A stretch of DNA of 64,000 nucleotides, taken from assembly GCF_900156255.1 (NCBI RefSeq), contig NZ_FTMK01000006.1, forward strand, positions 62,001-126,000, in the 5' to 3' direction. The first letter of the stretch is position 1; each line of letters starts with the position of its first letter. Positions 16,655 through 24,677 of the stretch are shown here, in pieces. The translations under genes were made by a program, and so were the position numbers. This stretch comes from Paracoccus thiocyanatus. GTDB lineage: Bacteria > Pseudomonadota > Alphaproteobacteria > Rhodobacterales > Rhodobacteraceae. The notes beneath the pieces were generated by a model, which saw only the letters and a program-made list of their open reading frames with translations, made no database searches and had not been told where the DNA came from.

Positions 16655-17617
16655 ATGCGCGACCACGGCGGCGATATCGACAAGGCGGCCAGCCGCTTTG
16701 GCCGGGCGGACTGGATCGACCTGTCCACCGGCATCAACCGCAGGCCCTGGCCGGCCCCGGCGCTTTCACCCCATGCCCTGACCGCGCTGCCGACGCGCGC
16801 CGACAGCGCCCGGCTTTGCGCCGTGGCGGCGGCGCGGTTCGGCTGCGCGCCGGGTACCGTGCTGCCGCTGGCCGGCGCCTCGGCCGCGATCCAGCTTTTG
16901 CCGCATGTGCTGGCGGGGCGGCGCGCGGCGGTGCTGTCGCCGACCTATAACGAACATGCCGCCAGCCTGCGCGCCGCCGGCTGGCAGGTCGCCGAACCCG
17001 CCGATCCGGCCGCGCTGGCGGGCGCGGACCTGGCGGTGATCGTGAACCCGAACAATCCCGACGGGCGCGCCTTCCCGCCCGCGCAGGTCGCCGCCATCGC
17101 CGCCACGGTCGGGCACCTGGTCGTGGACGAAAGCTTTGCCGACCCGCGCCCCGACCTGTCGGTGGCGGGCGCGCGGGCCGATAACGTCACCGTGCTGCGC
17201 AGCTTCGGCAAGTTCTGGGGCTTGGCCGGGCTGCGGCTGGGCTTTGCCATCGCCGCGCCCGACCTGCTGGCCCGGCTGGCCGAGCGTGCCGGCCCCTGGT
17301 CGGTCAGCGGCCCGGCATTGCAGATCGGCGCGCAGGCGCTGGCCGACGCGCCATGGATCGACGACACCGTGATCTGGCTGTCCGAGGCGGCGCTGCACCT
17401 GGACCAGATCGTCACTCCGCATTGGCCGCTTGTGGGCGGCACGCATCTGTTCCGGCTTTACGACGCGCCCGACGCGCAGGCCGCGCACACGCTGCTGGCC
17501 CGCGCCGGCATCTGGAGCCGCATCTTTCCCTGGCATCCGCGCTGGATCCGCCTGGGCATCCCCGGCAATCGAAAGGAGTTCGACCGGGTGGCGCGCGCCT
17601 TTACCGCAGCCGGTTGA
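16655..17617 (+). CDS. cobC: Threonine-phosphate decarboxylase CobC
   Basis: PLP-dependent enzyme of 320 residues (CobC, called CobD in Salmonella) that makes (R)-1-amino-2-propanol phosphate for the cobalamin nucleotide loop. It shows WIDLSTGINRRPWP (20-33), NPNNPDG (131-137) and the PLP lysine in SFGKFWGLAGLR (Lys186). The ATG at 16655 follows a perfect AAGGAGG (16641-16647). It belongs to the same pathway as cobS and cobT in this window but lies apart from other cob genes. Its last 17 bp overlap purK tail to tail. Confidence 0.88.
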   Translation: MRDHGGDIDKAASRFGRADWIDLSTGINRRPWPAPALSPHALTALPTRADSARLCAVAAARFGCAPGTVLPLAGASAAIQLLPHVLAGRRAAVLSPTYNEHAASLRAAGWQVAEPADPAALAGADLAVIVNPNNPDGRAFPPAQVAAIAATVGHLVVDESFADPRPDLSVAGARADNVTVLRSFGKFWGLAGLRLGFAIAAPDLLARLAERAGPWSVSGPALQIGAQALADAPWIDDTVIWLSEAALHLDQIVTPHWPLVGGTHLFRLYDAPDAQAAHTLLARAGIWSRIFPWHPRWIRLGIPGNRKEFDRVARAFTAAG

Positions 17618-18644
17618 CATGGCCCATCTTGCGGCCGGGGCGCGCCTCGCCCTTGCCGTAAAGATGGACCTGGCTGCGCGGCTGTCCCAGCAATTCGGGG
17701 AGGCGCAGCACGTCGTCGCCGATCAGGTTCTCCATCTCGACATCGGCGTAGCGCTGGCCGTCGCCCAAGGGCAGGCCGGCCACGGCGCGGATATGCTGTT
17801 CGAACTGGTCCACGGCGCAGCCCGCCTGCGTCCAATGGCCCGAATTATGCACCCGCGGTGCGATCTCGTTGACCACCAGCCCCCCCGCGGTCACGAACAG
17901 TTCCACCCCCATGACACCGACATAGTCCAGCGCATTGGCGATGCGCGCCGCGATCAGCACCGCATCGGTCAGCAGGCCGGCCGGCAGCCCGCAGGGCACG
18001 GTGGTGGTGCGCAGGATGCCGTCGCGATGCACGTTCAGCCCCGGATCATAGGCCGCGACCTGCCCGCCCGCGCCGCGGGCGACGATGACGCTGATCTCGG
18101 CCGAGAAATCCACGAACCCCTCCAGCACCGAGGGCGCGCCGGTCCAGTCCCGCTGGCCGACATCGGAAAAGCGGATCTGCCCCTTGCCGTCATAGCCCAG
18201 CCGCCGGGTTTTCAGGATCGCGGGCGCGCCCAGTTCCGCCAGCGCCGCGGGCAGGTCGGATTCGGTCTCGACATTGCGATAGGGGGCGGTGCGCAACCCG
18301 ATGCCGGTCAGGAAATCCTTTTCCGCCAGCCGGTCCTGCGACACGGCCAGGGCGCGGCGGTTCGGCCGGATCGGGCGCAGCGATTCCAAAAGGTCCAGCG
18401 CCGCCGTCGGCACGTTTTCAAACTCGTAAGTAATGACCTCGACCGATTCGGCGAATGCACGCAGCGCCGCCTGGTCCTCATAGGGCGCGGTGGTCAGCCG
18501 TTGCGCCACGTCGCCCGCCGGCGCCGCGCCCGGTTCATAGACATGGCAGCGATAGCCCAGCCGGCTGGCCGCGACCGACAGCATGCGGCCCAATTGGCCG
18601 CCGCCCAGGATGCCGATGGTGGCGCCGGGTTTCAGGTCATTCAT
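17601..18644 (-). CDS. purK: N5-carboxyaminoimidazole ribonucleotide synthase PurK
   Basis: ATP-grasp enzyme of 347 residues that carboxylates AIR with bicarbonate in de novo purine synthesis. It has the N-terminal [36 protein letters not shown], the ATP-grasp string [13 protein letters not shown], and [15 protein letters not shown] with the conserved C-terminal loop. It forms the usual purE-purK pair: purE is upstream and the frames overlap by 8 bp. Confidence 0.94.
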   Translation of the reverse strand: MNDLKPGATIGILGGGQLGRMLSVAASRLGYRCHVYEPGAAPAGDVAQRLTTAPYEDQAALRAFAESVEVITYEFENVPTAALDLLESLRPIRPNRRALAVSQDRLAEKDFLTGIGLRTAPYRNVETESDLPAALAELGAPAILKTRRLGYDGKGQIRFSDVGQRDWTGAPSVLEGFVDFSAEISVIVARGAGGQVAAYDPGLNVHRDGILRTTTVPCGLPAGLLTDAVLIAARIANALDYVGVMGVELFVTAGGLVVNEIAPRVHNSGHWTQAGCAVDQFEQHIRAVAGLPLGDGQRYADVEMENLIGDDVLRLPELLGQPRSQVHLYGKGEARPGRKMGHVNRLR

Positions 18645-19134
18645 CGCGCGGCTCCTCGGGGATGGAATCGGACAGGGCCTGGCGCCAGGCGTCCAGCCGC
18701 GCCGCCAGTTCGGGATCGGAAATCGCCAGGATGCCCGCGGCCATCAGCCCGGCATTGGCCGCACCCGCCGCGCCGATGGCCATGGTGGCGACCGGAAAGC
18801 CCTTGGGCATCTGAAGGATGGAATAAAGCGAATCGACGCCCGACAGCGCGCGGGTCTGCACCGGCACGCCGATCACCGGCACCCGCGTCTTGCTGGCCAT
18901 CATGCCCGGCAGATGCGCCGCCCCGCCGGCCCCGGCGATGATGACCTGAAGCCCGCGCGCCACCGCGGTCTTGCCGTAATCCCACAGCCGGTCCGGCGTG
19001 CGGTGTGCGGAAACGATCCGCGCCTCGTAGCCGATGCCCAATTCGTCCAGGATGGCCGCGGCCTCGCGCATGGTGGGCCAGTCGGACTGGCTGCCCATGA
19101 TGATGCCCACAGGATGCTTGGCGGCTGGATGCAT
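18637..19134 (-). CDS. purE: N5-carboxyaminoimidazole ribonucleotide mutase PurE
   Basis: Class I PurE of 165 residues, converting N5-CAIR to CAIR after PurK. It contains [17 protein letters not shown], the catalytic-region string [17 protein letters not shown], and [17 protein letters not shown]. The gene heads purEK with a short overlap. DUF465 gene ydcH ends 52 bp upstream on the same strand of the chromosome but has its own strong promoter. Confidence 0.94.
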   Translation of the reverse strand: MHPAAKHPVGIIMGSQSDWPTMREAAAILDELGIGYEARIVSAHRTPDRLWDYGKTAVARGLQVIIAGAGGAAHLPGMMASKTRVPVIGVPVQTRALSGVDSLYSILQMPKGFPVATMAIGAAGAANAGLMAAGILAISDPELAARLDAWRQALSDSIPEEPRDE

Positions 19135-19186
19135 GGCTCGACCCCTCTTTTTGCCCTGCCCTAAACCGGCGGGACCGGCGATTCAA

Positions 19187-19405
19187 TCAGGCAATGATGT
19201 CGGGGGTCAGCTCGTCCTCTAGCCGGGCGATGCGGTCCTTGAGCGCCAGTTTCTGCTTTTTCAGCCGTTGCAGCGTCAGCGAGTGGGTCAGGCTTTGCAC
19301 CGACAGCGCCGAGATCGCCTCGTCAAGGTCCCGATGTTCGCGCCGCAGCACCTCAAGCCTGGCGCGGACGATTTCTTCATGGGACATCTCGTGTTGGGCG
19401 TTCAT
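19187..19405 (-). CDS. YdcH family (DUF465) small protein
   Basis: A 72-residue, highly charged, probably coiled-coil protein of the DUF465/YdcH family. The family pattern is LRREHRDLDEAISAL then LQRLKKQKLALKDRIARLEDEL. No function is established. The start follows GAGG at 5 nt spacing, and a near-consensus promoter lies 26-54 bp upstream. It may be co-transcribed with purEK downstream. Confidence 0.88.
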   Translation of the reverse strand: MNAQHEMSHEEIVRARLEVLRREHRDLDEAISALSVQSLTHSLTLQRLKKQKLALKDRIARLEDELTPDIIA

Positions 19406-19430
19406 CTGGGCCTCGGTCTGGACTGGCGCG

Positions 19431-19459
19431 GTTATAACCTACCGTCAAGCCGCTGTTAA
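19431..19459 (-). promoter_or_regulatory. Strong predicted promoter of the ydcH-like gene
   Basis: On the minus strand TTAACA (19454-19459), a 17-bp spacer and TATAAC (19431-19436) match the sigma-70 consensus at 5/6 in each hexamer. Start of transcription is expected near 19424, about 19 nt before the ATG at 19405. It is one of the best promoter matches in the window and may also drive purEK. Confidence 0.65.
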
Positions 19460-19492
19460 TGGGCTTGCCGCGCCGCCGTTGACGCGCCCCAC

Positions 19493-19522
19493 CTTGCGCC
19501 CCGCCGCCGGCATTCACATATT
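19493..19522 (+). promoter_or_regulatory. Possible RpoH (heat-shock) promoter of hsp20
   Basis: CTTGCG (19493-19498) and TCACATATT (19514-19522) are 15 bp apart. They loosely resemble the sigma-32 CTTGAA and CCCCATnT elements. Its position about 65-90 bp upstream of a small heat-shock gene, with rpoH in the same window, makes it plausible. The match is weak. Confidence 0.28.
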
Positions 19523-19585
19523 GGTCTTGCCGGATCGCCATCCTGGGGTTTGGCCGACAGTCGCTTTCATGCAAAGGGCTTGGGA

Positions 19586-19999
19586 ATGACCAAGATCAGT
19601 CTTGCCGCTCATCCGTTCCTGCTGGGTTTCGACCAGTTGGAGCGGCTGGCCGAACGCGCCGCGAAAGGCGCCGAGGGTTATCCGCCCTATAACATCGAAC
19701 ACCAGGGGCAGAACGGCTTTCGGATCACCTTGGCCGTGGCGGGTTTTTCCGAAGACGACCTGTCCATCACGCTGGAGGACCGCCAGCTGGTGATTCGCGG
19801 CCGCCAGGCCGAACCCGAGGAGGAGGAGCGCGTCTTCCTGCACCGGGGCATCGCCGCGCGCGCCTTCCAGCGCAGCTTCGTGCTGGCGGACGGGGTCGAG
19901 GTGGTGTCGGCGGGATTGGCCAACGGGCTTTTGAACATCGACCTGCGCCGCCTGGTGCCCGACAGCGTGGTCCAAACCATACCGATCAGCCGCAAGTGA
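19586..19999 (+). CDS. Hsp20 family small heat-shock protein
   Basis: ATP-independent holdase chaperone of 137 residues with an alpha-crystallin domain. The N-terminal ISLAAHPFLLGFDQLERLAE is the class A rhizobial/rhodobacterial form (IbpA-like). The domain runs through FRITLAVAGFSEDDLSITLE, LVIRGRQ and HRGIAARAFQRSFVLADG, and it ends with NGLLNIDLRR. The start at 19586 gives the usual length. A DUF1150 gene follows 13 bp later, a pairing common in alphaproteobacteria. Confidence 0.9.
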   Translation: MTKISLAAHPFLLGFDQLERLAERAAKGAEGYPPYNIEHQGQNGFRITLAVAGFSEDDLSITLEDRQLVIRGRQAEPEEEERVFLHRGIAARAFQRSFVLADGVEVVSAGLANGLLNIDLRRLVPDSVVQTIPISRK

Positions 20000-20012
20000 A
20001 AGGGGATCGCTC

Positions 20013-20240
20013 ATGAACGAGAAATTCGATTTCGGCCCGCAAGAGTCGGGAAACATCGTCTATATCCGCCGCGTCGCCATGGACAGCCTGCCCGACGAGG
20101 TGCGCCGCCAGGTGCCCGATGCCGAGGCGCTTTATGCCGTCCACGGCCCGGACGGAGAGCGGCTGGCGCTGGTCAAGGACCGCAGCCTGGCCTTTATGCT
20201 GGCGCGCCAGAACGAACTGACCCCGGTCAGCGTCCACTGA
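20013..20240 (+). CDS. DUF1150 family protein
   Basis: A 75-residue protein of the alphaproteobacterial DUF1150 family: NIVYIRRVAMDSLPDEVRRQ, then ALYAVHGPDGERLALVKDRS. The function is unknown. It starts 13 bp after hsp20, so the two are almost certainly one transcript and a stress-related role is likely. A perfect GC palindrome follows its stop. Confidence 0.87.
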   Translation: MNEKFDFGPQESGNIVYIRRVAMDSLPDEVRRQVPDAEALYAVHGPDGERLALVKDRSLAFMLARQNELTPVSVH

Positions 20241-20246
20241 TCGCCC

Positions 20247-20264
20247 GCCGCCCCGCGGGGCGGC
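20247..20264. terminator. Perfect 18-bp GC palindrome between convergent genes
   Basis: GCCGCCCCGCGGGGCGGC is self-complementary over all 18 bases and lies 7 bp after the DUF1150 stop. The ATP-sulfurylase-like gene ends just beyond on the other strand. It could form a terminator hairpin for either strand; no T tract follows. Confidence 0.4.
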
Positions 20265-20304
20265 CCCGGCCTGGCGGCGGCCCGTGGGGCCGGCCGCAGG
20301 GCAG

Positions 20305-21078
20305 TCAGGGCGTCGCGTCCTGGCGTTCGATCAGGTCCAGCCCGATTTCGTCGCGATATTGCAGCAGCAAGGCCCGCGCCGCCGGATCGGCCGGCAAAAG
20401 CAGATGCGTTGCGCCATGATTGCGGTGGACCAGCGCCTGCAAGATCGTCTCGCGCGGTCCGGCAGGGCGCAGGGGCCGCGCGACCACCAGCAATTCCGCA
20501 CCCATCCTGGCGGCCAGGGGCCGGGCCAAATCTTCGTCCACGGGGTGGCAGCCCAGCACCCGCCGGCTATCCTGGGCACGGAACTGCGCCCGCCAGTCAT
20601 TGGGGCTGCGCCCCGACCTTTCCGGCAGCGCCAGCCCCTTGACCGGGCCGCCCAGGCAGACCGGCGCCGCCTTGCGCAGACCCGGATGCGGGTCATCGGT
20701 GCCCCCGGCCCCGGCCGCGGGTCGCCATTTGTCGGTGACGGACAGGATGGCAAGCGGCGCGCCATCCGGGCCGCATAGGGCGATATCGTCGCCCGGCTCG
20801 ACCGTCCGGGCGAAATCCTCGCCGACCTCCAGCGCCAGCGGCAGCGGCCAGAGCGCGCCCGAGCCCAGCCGCATCCTCGCCTGCACCGAATCGCAATCGG
20901 CCTGGGGCAGGAAGCCGCGCAGCGGAAACAGCCCCCCGCCCAGCAGCAGCACCAGATCGGCAAGCTGCCAGTCGGTCAGGACCCAGCCGGGCAGCCGCCC
21001 GGCCTCGGCCCGCAGCTTCTGCGCAGCGTCGGGACTGACCAGAAGCGCGGGAATCGGCTGGTGATGCGGCAAGGTCAT
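20305..21078 (-). CDS. ATP-sulfurylase-like protein lacking catalytic motifs
   Basis: A 257-residue homologue of sulfate adenylyltransferase (Sat). The N-terminal PUA-like domain is well kept: WVLTDWQLADLVLLLGGGLF, LRGFLPQADCDSVQARMRL, GALWPLPLALEV and GTDDPHPGLR. Where active enzymes have QTRNPxHRxH, this protein has QDSRRVLGCHP, and the region behind it is shortened. AGPRETILQALVHRNHGATH shows that the later strand survives. Normal Sat is about 390 residues or more. Catalysis of APS formation is therefore unlikely; a regulatory or binding role is inferred. It follows trxB by a few bases. I take the ATG at 21078; a TTG at 21099 is possible. Confidence 0.75.
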   Translation of the reverse strand: MTLPHHQPIPALLVSPDAAQKLRAEAGRLPGWVLTDWQLADLVLLLGGGLFPLRGFLPQADCDSVQARMRLGSGALWPLPLALEVGEDFARTVEPGDDIALCGPDGAPLAILSVTDKWRPAAGAGGTDDPHPGLRKAAPVCLGGPVKGLALPERSGRSPNDWRAQFRAQDSRRVLGCHPVDEDLARPLAARMGAELLVVARPLRPAGPRETILQALVHRNHGATHLLLPADPAARALLLQYRDEIGLDLIERQDATP

Positions 21079-21102
21079 GGCGGGCTCTTTTTCAAGCAAG
21101 GG

Positions 21103-22119
21103 TCAGGCCAGGATCTCGGCCGCCTGCGGGTCCGGGGCGCCGGCCATGTCATGTTCGGCCAGCCAGCGTTCGGCATCCAGCGCGGCCATGCAGCCCATGC
21201 CGGCGCTGGTCACCGCCTGGCGATACAGGTGGTCGGTCAGGTCGCCCGCGGCAAAGACGCCGGGAACCGAGGTCCGGGTCGAACCCGCCTCGACCTTGAC
21301 ATAGCCGCCGTGATGCAGCTCCAGTTGATCCTTGACCAGTTCCGAGGCCGGGGCATGGCCGATGGCGATAAAGACGCCGTCCGCCGGCACCACCTGTTCG
21401 GTCCCTTCGCGGACATGGCGCACCCGAACGCCGGTCACGCCCGGCGGCTGGCTTTCGCCCTGGACCTCGACCAGTTCGTGATCCCAGATCACCGAGACCT
21501 TGGGATTGCGGAACAGCCGGTCTTGCAGGATCTTTTCGGAACGCAGGCTGTCGCGGCGGTGGATCAGCGTCACCTTGCTGGCGAAGTTGGTCAGGAACAG
21601 CGCCTCTTCGACGGCGGTGTTGCCGCCGCCCACCACCACGACCTCGCGGCCGCGATAGAAAAAGCCGTCGCAGGTCGCGCAGGCCGAGACGCCGAAACCC
21701 TTGAATTTCTCTTCGCTTTCCAGCCCCAGCCAGCGCGCCTGCGCGCCGGTGGCCAGGATCACCGCATCCGCGGTGATGCGGGCGCCCGAATCAAGCTCGG
21801 CCGCAAAGGGCCGCTGGCCCAGGTCCAGCCGCGTCACCGTATCGACGAAGATCCGCGCGCCCATGGCGCGGGCATGCGCCTCCATCTTGACCATCAGGTC
21901 GGGGCCCTGGATCTCGGTCTCGCCGGGCCAGTTCTCGACCTCGGTGGTAATGGTCAGCTGGCCGCCCGGCTGCATGCCCTGGATCAGCACCGGCGACAGC
22001 ATGGCCCGCGCGGCATAGACGGCGGCGGTGTAGCCGGCCGGCCCCGACCCCACGATCAGCACCCGGCTGTGGCGGGGCAGGCTTGTGTCGGCAGCTATCT
22101 GGGCAGGGTCATGGGACAT
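21103..22119 (-). CDS. trxB: Thioredoxin reductase
   Basis: FAD- and NADPH-dependent thioredoxin reductase of 338 residues. The FAD motif GSGPAG is at 24-29, the redox disulfide CATC at 147-150, the NADPH motif [16 protein letters not shown] follows, and the C-terminal FAD string is [10 protein letters not shown]. It regenerates thioredoxin for ribonucleotide and sulfate reduction. The ATP-sulfurylase-like gene follows within 25 bp, joining two genes that touch sulfur assimilation. An Lrp-type gene lies upstream on the opposite strand. Confidence 0.94.
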   Translation of the reverse strand: MSHDPAQIAADTSLPRHSRVLIVGSGPAGYTAAVYAARAMLSPVLIQGMQPGGQLTITTEVENWPGETEIQGPDLMVKMEAHARAMGARIFVDTVTRLDLGQRPFAAELDSGARITADAVILATGAQARWLGLESEEKFKGFGVSACATCDGFFYRGREVVVVGGGNTAVEEALFLTNFASKVTLIHRRDSLRSEKILQDRLFRNPKVSVIWDHELVEVQGESQPPGVTGVRVRHVREGTEQVVPADGVFIAIGHAPASELVKDQLELHHGGYVKVEAGSTRTSVPGVFAAGDLTDHLYRQAVTSAGMGCMAALDAERWLAEHDMAGAPDPQAAEILA

Positions 22120-22239
22120 CGGAAAAACCTTTCGCTTGACGCTGACCTAGGTAATAACCGCGGCGTCGGCATGCAATCCATCAAGCCGCCCTCGCGCAGT
22201 GGTGGAAAGAATGTTGCGCAATCCGGCCCCGCGGGATAG

Positions 22240-22264
22240 TTTCCGGCATGTTTTTTGCCGGAAA
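22240..22264. promoter_or_regulatory. Palindromic operator candidate upstream of the Lrp-type gene
   Basis: TTTCCGGCA (22240-22248) and TGCCGGAAA (22256-22264) are perfect 9-bp inverted arms around a 7-bp TG/T-rich spacer. The site ends 18 bp before the ATG of the Lrp/AsnC gene. That position fits autorepression, which is common in this family. Confidence 0.45.
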
Positions 22265-22282
22265 GGCAAATCAGGGGATCCG

Positions 22283-22783
22283 ATGACTGCCAGGCTTGAC
22301 GAAATCGACCGCAAAATTCTGGCAGAGTTGCAAGCCGACGGCCGCATGACCAATGTCGAGCTGGCCCGCCGCGTCGGCATTTCCGCCCCGCCCTGCCTGC
22401 GCCGGGTCCGTACGCTTGAGGAGCTGGGCTATATCCGCGGCTACCATGCCGATATCGACGCGCGCGAACTGGGCTTCGAGGTGCAGGTCTTTGCCATGGT
22501 CCGGCTGATGAGCCAGTCCGAGCGCGATCTTTCCGCATTCGAGGCGCTGGCCTGCGAATGGCCGCTGGTCCGCGAATGCCACATGCTGAACGGAGAGATC
22601 GACTTCATCCTGAAATGCGTTTCGCCCGATTTGACCAGCTTCCAGCGCTTCCTGACCGAAAAGCTGACGGCGGCGCCGAACGTCGCCTCGGTCAAGACCT
22701 CGCTGGTGATCCGCTGCGCCAAGGACGAACCCGGCGTGCCCTTCAGCGTGGTCGAGGAACGGGCGGCGGCCGCGGTGGGCTGA
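22283..22783 (+). CDS. Lrp/AsnC family transcriptional regulator
   Basis: DNA-binding regulator of 166 residues. The helix-turn-helix is in LDEIDRKILAELQADGRMTN through VELARRVGISAPPCLRRVRTLE, followed by GYIRGYHADIDARELGF and the RAM effector domain (CEWPLVRECHMLNGEIDFIL). The start at 22283 follows AGGGGATCCG. Its effector and targets are unknown; many relatives sense amino acids. A palindrome just upstream suggests self-control, and divergent trxB could share regulation. Confidence 0.9.
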   Translation: MTARLDEIDRKILAELQADGRMTNVELARRVGISAPPCLRRVRTLEELGYIRGYHADIDARELGFEVQVFAMVRLMSQSERDLSAFEALACEWPLVRECHMLNGEIDFILKCVSPDLTSFQRFLTEKLTAAPNVASVKTSLVIRCAKDEPGVPFSVVEERAAAAVG

Positions 22784-22824
22784 CGCCCCCAGCGCCACCG
22801 CCGGCCACTTCGTTCGCCCGGCCG

Positions 22825-23398
22825 TCAGGCGGGGGCGGACCGGATGCTGCCGCGCGCCTTCTTGAACTGGCGCTGCAAGGTGCGGGCGTGGATGCCGTAG
22901 CGGGCAGCGACGCTTTTGATCGGCAGAGTCCAGCGCGCGGATGGCCTCGGCGATCTGCTGTTCGGTCAGGCTGGGCGGGCGTCCGACATGGCGCCCCTTG
23001 CGCCGCGCCTCGGCCATGCCGGCCTTGGTCCTTTCGCTGATCAGCGTCCGTTCGAACTCGGCCAGCGCCGCCATGATGTGAAAGACCAGCCGCCCGCCCG
23101 AGGAGACGGTATTGACCTCTTCGGTCAGCGACTGGAAGTCGATGCCCCGCCGCCCCAGTTCGTCGATGATCTGGACCAGGCCGACCAGCGACCGGCCCAG
23201 CCGGTCCAGCCGCCAGACCACCAGCGTCTGCCCCGGCCGCAGCGCATCCAGCATCTGTTCCAGCCCCGGCCGCACCATGACCGAGCCGGAAAAGCCATGG
23301 TCCTTGAAAATCCTTTCGCATCCCGCACGCCTTAGCGCAGCCATCTGGAGATCAAGCCGCTGATCCTCGGTCGAAACGCGCGCATAGCCAATTCTCAT
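22825..23398 (-). pseudogene. Hin/Gin-type serine recombinase (DNA invertase/resolvase), frameshifted near the C-terminus
   Basis: Site-specific serine recombinase. The catalytic domain is intact: RIGYARVSTEDQRLDLQ with the active Ser, VVWRLDRLGRSLVGLVQII, SGGRLVFHIMAALAEFERTL, ISERTKAGMAEARRKG and GRPPSLTEQQIAEAI. At the T4 run 22914-22917 (AAAA on the coding strand) the frame is lost. The next frame continues as VAARYGIHARTLQRQFKKAR and ends at 22825, a proper recombinase helix-turn-helix. Removing one A restores a protein of about 190 residues, the normal invertase length. It could be a real mutation, a read error or programmed slippage. Two inverted repeats lie upstream. Confidence 0.82.
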
Positions 23399-23463
23399 CT
23401 GAAATCCTCTGGTCCGGCCTTGCGCGACGCCTTTCGCCCGCGGCGCCGCCCGGCTCGGACGCA

Positions 23464-23489
23464 TTGACAAAACGGAACCCTTTTGACAC
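23464..23489. repeat. Left copy of inverted recombinase-site-like repeat
   Basis: This 26-bp site has the 12+2+12 layout of serine-recombinase crossover sites: TTGACAAAACGG, a central AA, then CCCTTTTGACAC. The two halves match at 9 of 12 positions as inverted repeats. The core CAAAACGGAACCCTTT (23468-23483) recurs perfectly, inverted, at 23567-23582. It lies 66 bp upstream of the recombinase start. It also contains two TTGACA boxes (23464-23469, 23483-23488). Confidence 0.6.
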
Positions 23490-23560
23490 GGCACTTCACA
23501 TCCTAGTTTACGCCAGCAGAGGCTGGATTTCCTGCGGAACTTTCGTCTCTTTTGTCTACA

Positions 23561-23586
23561 ATGCGCAAAGGGTTCCGTTTTGCCGC
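23561..23586. repeat. Right copy of inverted recombinase-site-like repeat
   Basis: AAAGGGTTCCGTTTTG (23567-23582) is the exact reverse complement of the core of the left site. The outer half-sites are less symmetric than in the left copy. Between the two sites are 71 bp, with a TACAAT box at 23557-23562 pointing rightward. The pair could be crossover sites for inversion, or resolvase sub-sites and operators. Confidence 0.6.
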
Positions 23587-23656
23587 GCCCGTCAAGGACG
23601 GATGCGAGGGGGTTGACGAGGTCGATTTTTCCCGTGGGGGCGAAGTCATTGTATAC

Positions 23657-23866
23657 ATGCTCGCCGGGGTTCTAGGCGGCATTGCCGGCGCCGGGCTGGC
23701 GCTGGGATTCAAGCTGTCGCTGGGTTGGATCTTCGTGGCCTATTCGCTGGGCGGGGTCGCCCTGGTGATGGCGGCGGTGCTGGTGCGCGGCTTTGGCCGC
23801 TCCGTGCGCCGCTCGGCCGCGGCCGCCATGGCGCGCAACCGCCCCGGATACCCGCGCGGGGACTGA
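23657..23866 (+). CDS. Small membrane protein, unknown function
   Basis: Predicted 69-residue protein with two membrane segments: LAGVLGGIAGAGLALGFKLS and LGWIFVAYSLGGVALVMAAV. A basic tail follows (RGFGRSVRRSAAAAMARNRP). I recognise no family name. The frame is open further upstream, through the right inverted repeat to an ATG at 23561. The hydrophobic start at 23657 is the more natural beginning, though no good ribosome-binding site is visible. If the upstream repeats can invert, this gene lies on the side that would be switched. Confidence 0.6.
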   Translation: MLAGVLGGIAGAGLALGFKLSLGWIFVAYSLGGVALVMAAVLVRGFGRSVRRSAAAAMARNRPGYPRGD

Positions 23867-23912
23867 ACCATCGCACGTCCCGGCCCCGCCACGGCGCGCC
23901 GGTTGGGTGCGG

Positions 23913-24677
23913 CTATAGCGCGATGGCCGAAATCAGCCGGCCGTAATCGGCCTGGTTCTGATGCGTGCTGCGGCGATAGGAGAAAAAGCGGTCCGGGTCG
24001 GCATAGGTGCAGTGGCCGGTCCACTCCGCCTGGGCCCCCGCTTCGCGCAGCCGCATCAGGCCGAACGAAGGCAGGTCGAACATCGGCCGCCCGTTCGGCC
24101 CGCCGGCGAAGAAACGGTGATGGGCCGGGTCCTCGGCCAGGAACTCGTCCATGAAATCCTCGCCGACCTCATAGGCGCGCTGGCTGATCGTGGGGCCGAT
24201 CACCGCGCGGATGCGGCTGGCGCCCAGGTCGTTCATCGCACCGACCGCCGCCTCGATCACGCCGGAAAGCGCGCCGCGCCAGCCGGCATGGACGGCGCCG
24301 ATCACCCCGGCCTCGGGGTCGGCCAGCAGGATCGGCTGGCAATCGGCGGTCAGCACCGCCAGCGCCACGCCGGGCCGGTCGGTGACGATGCCGTCGGCGC
24401 GCATCCCGGCCAGGGCGGCGGGGTCGTCGCCGGCGCGCAGCACCGCGATCTGGGCTGAATGGACCTGATGCACGGTGGCCAGCCCGGCGGGCGGCACGCC
24501 CATCGCTGCGGCGACGCGGGCGCGGTTGATGCTGACGATCTCGGCCTGGTCGCTGGAGCCGTAGCCGCAGTTCAGCCCCGCAAACAACCCCGAGGACGCG
24601 CCGCCGCGCCGGGTGAAGAAGCCATGCCGCACCGAGGCGAGCAGCGGATGGGTCAGGATCTCAAGCGTCGTCTGCAT
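23913..24677 (-). CDS. pgeF: Purine nucleoside phosphorylase / YfiH (PgeF) family laccase-domain protein
   Basis: A 254-residue YfiH/DUF152 protein. Family members were described as polyphenol oxidases, later as purine nucleoside phosphorylase/deaminases and as a peptidoglycan-editing factor. Metal-ligand strings are TVHQVHS, LAVLTADCQPILLAD and VIGAVHAGWRGAL, and TGHCTYADPDRFFSYRRS is near the C-terminus. The ATG at 24677 lies inside the end of the methyltransferase gene (17-bp overlap). The gene is the last of lgt-midA-pgeF. Confidence 0.87.
   Translation of the reverse strand: MQTTLEILTHPLLASVRHGFFTRRGGASSGLFAGLNCGYGSSDQAEIVSINRARVAAAMGVPPAGLATVHQVHSAQIAVLRAGDDPAALAGMRADGIVTDRPGVALAVLTADCQPILLADPEAGVIGAVHAGWRGALSGVIEAAVGAMNDLGASRIRAVIGPTISQRAYEVGEDFMDEFLAEDPAHHRFFAGGPNGRPMFDLPSFGLMRLREAGAQAEWTGHCTYADPDRFFSYRRSTHQNQADYGRLISAIAL

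Noticed and set aside
22271..23494. A single 407-residue protein joining the recombinase to sequence antisense to the Lrp gene
   Set aside because: After the A4 run the frame is not recombinase-like, while the neighbouring frame continues as a proper helix-turn-helix. The long tail only mirrors the Lrp-type gene.
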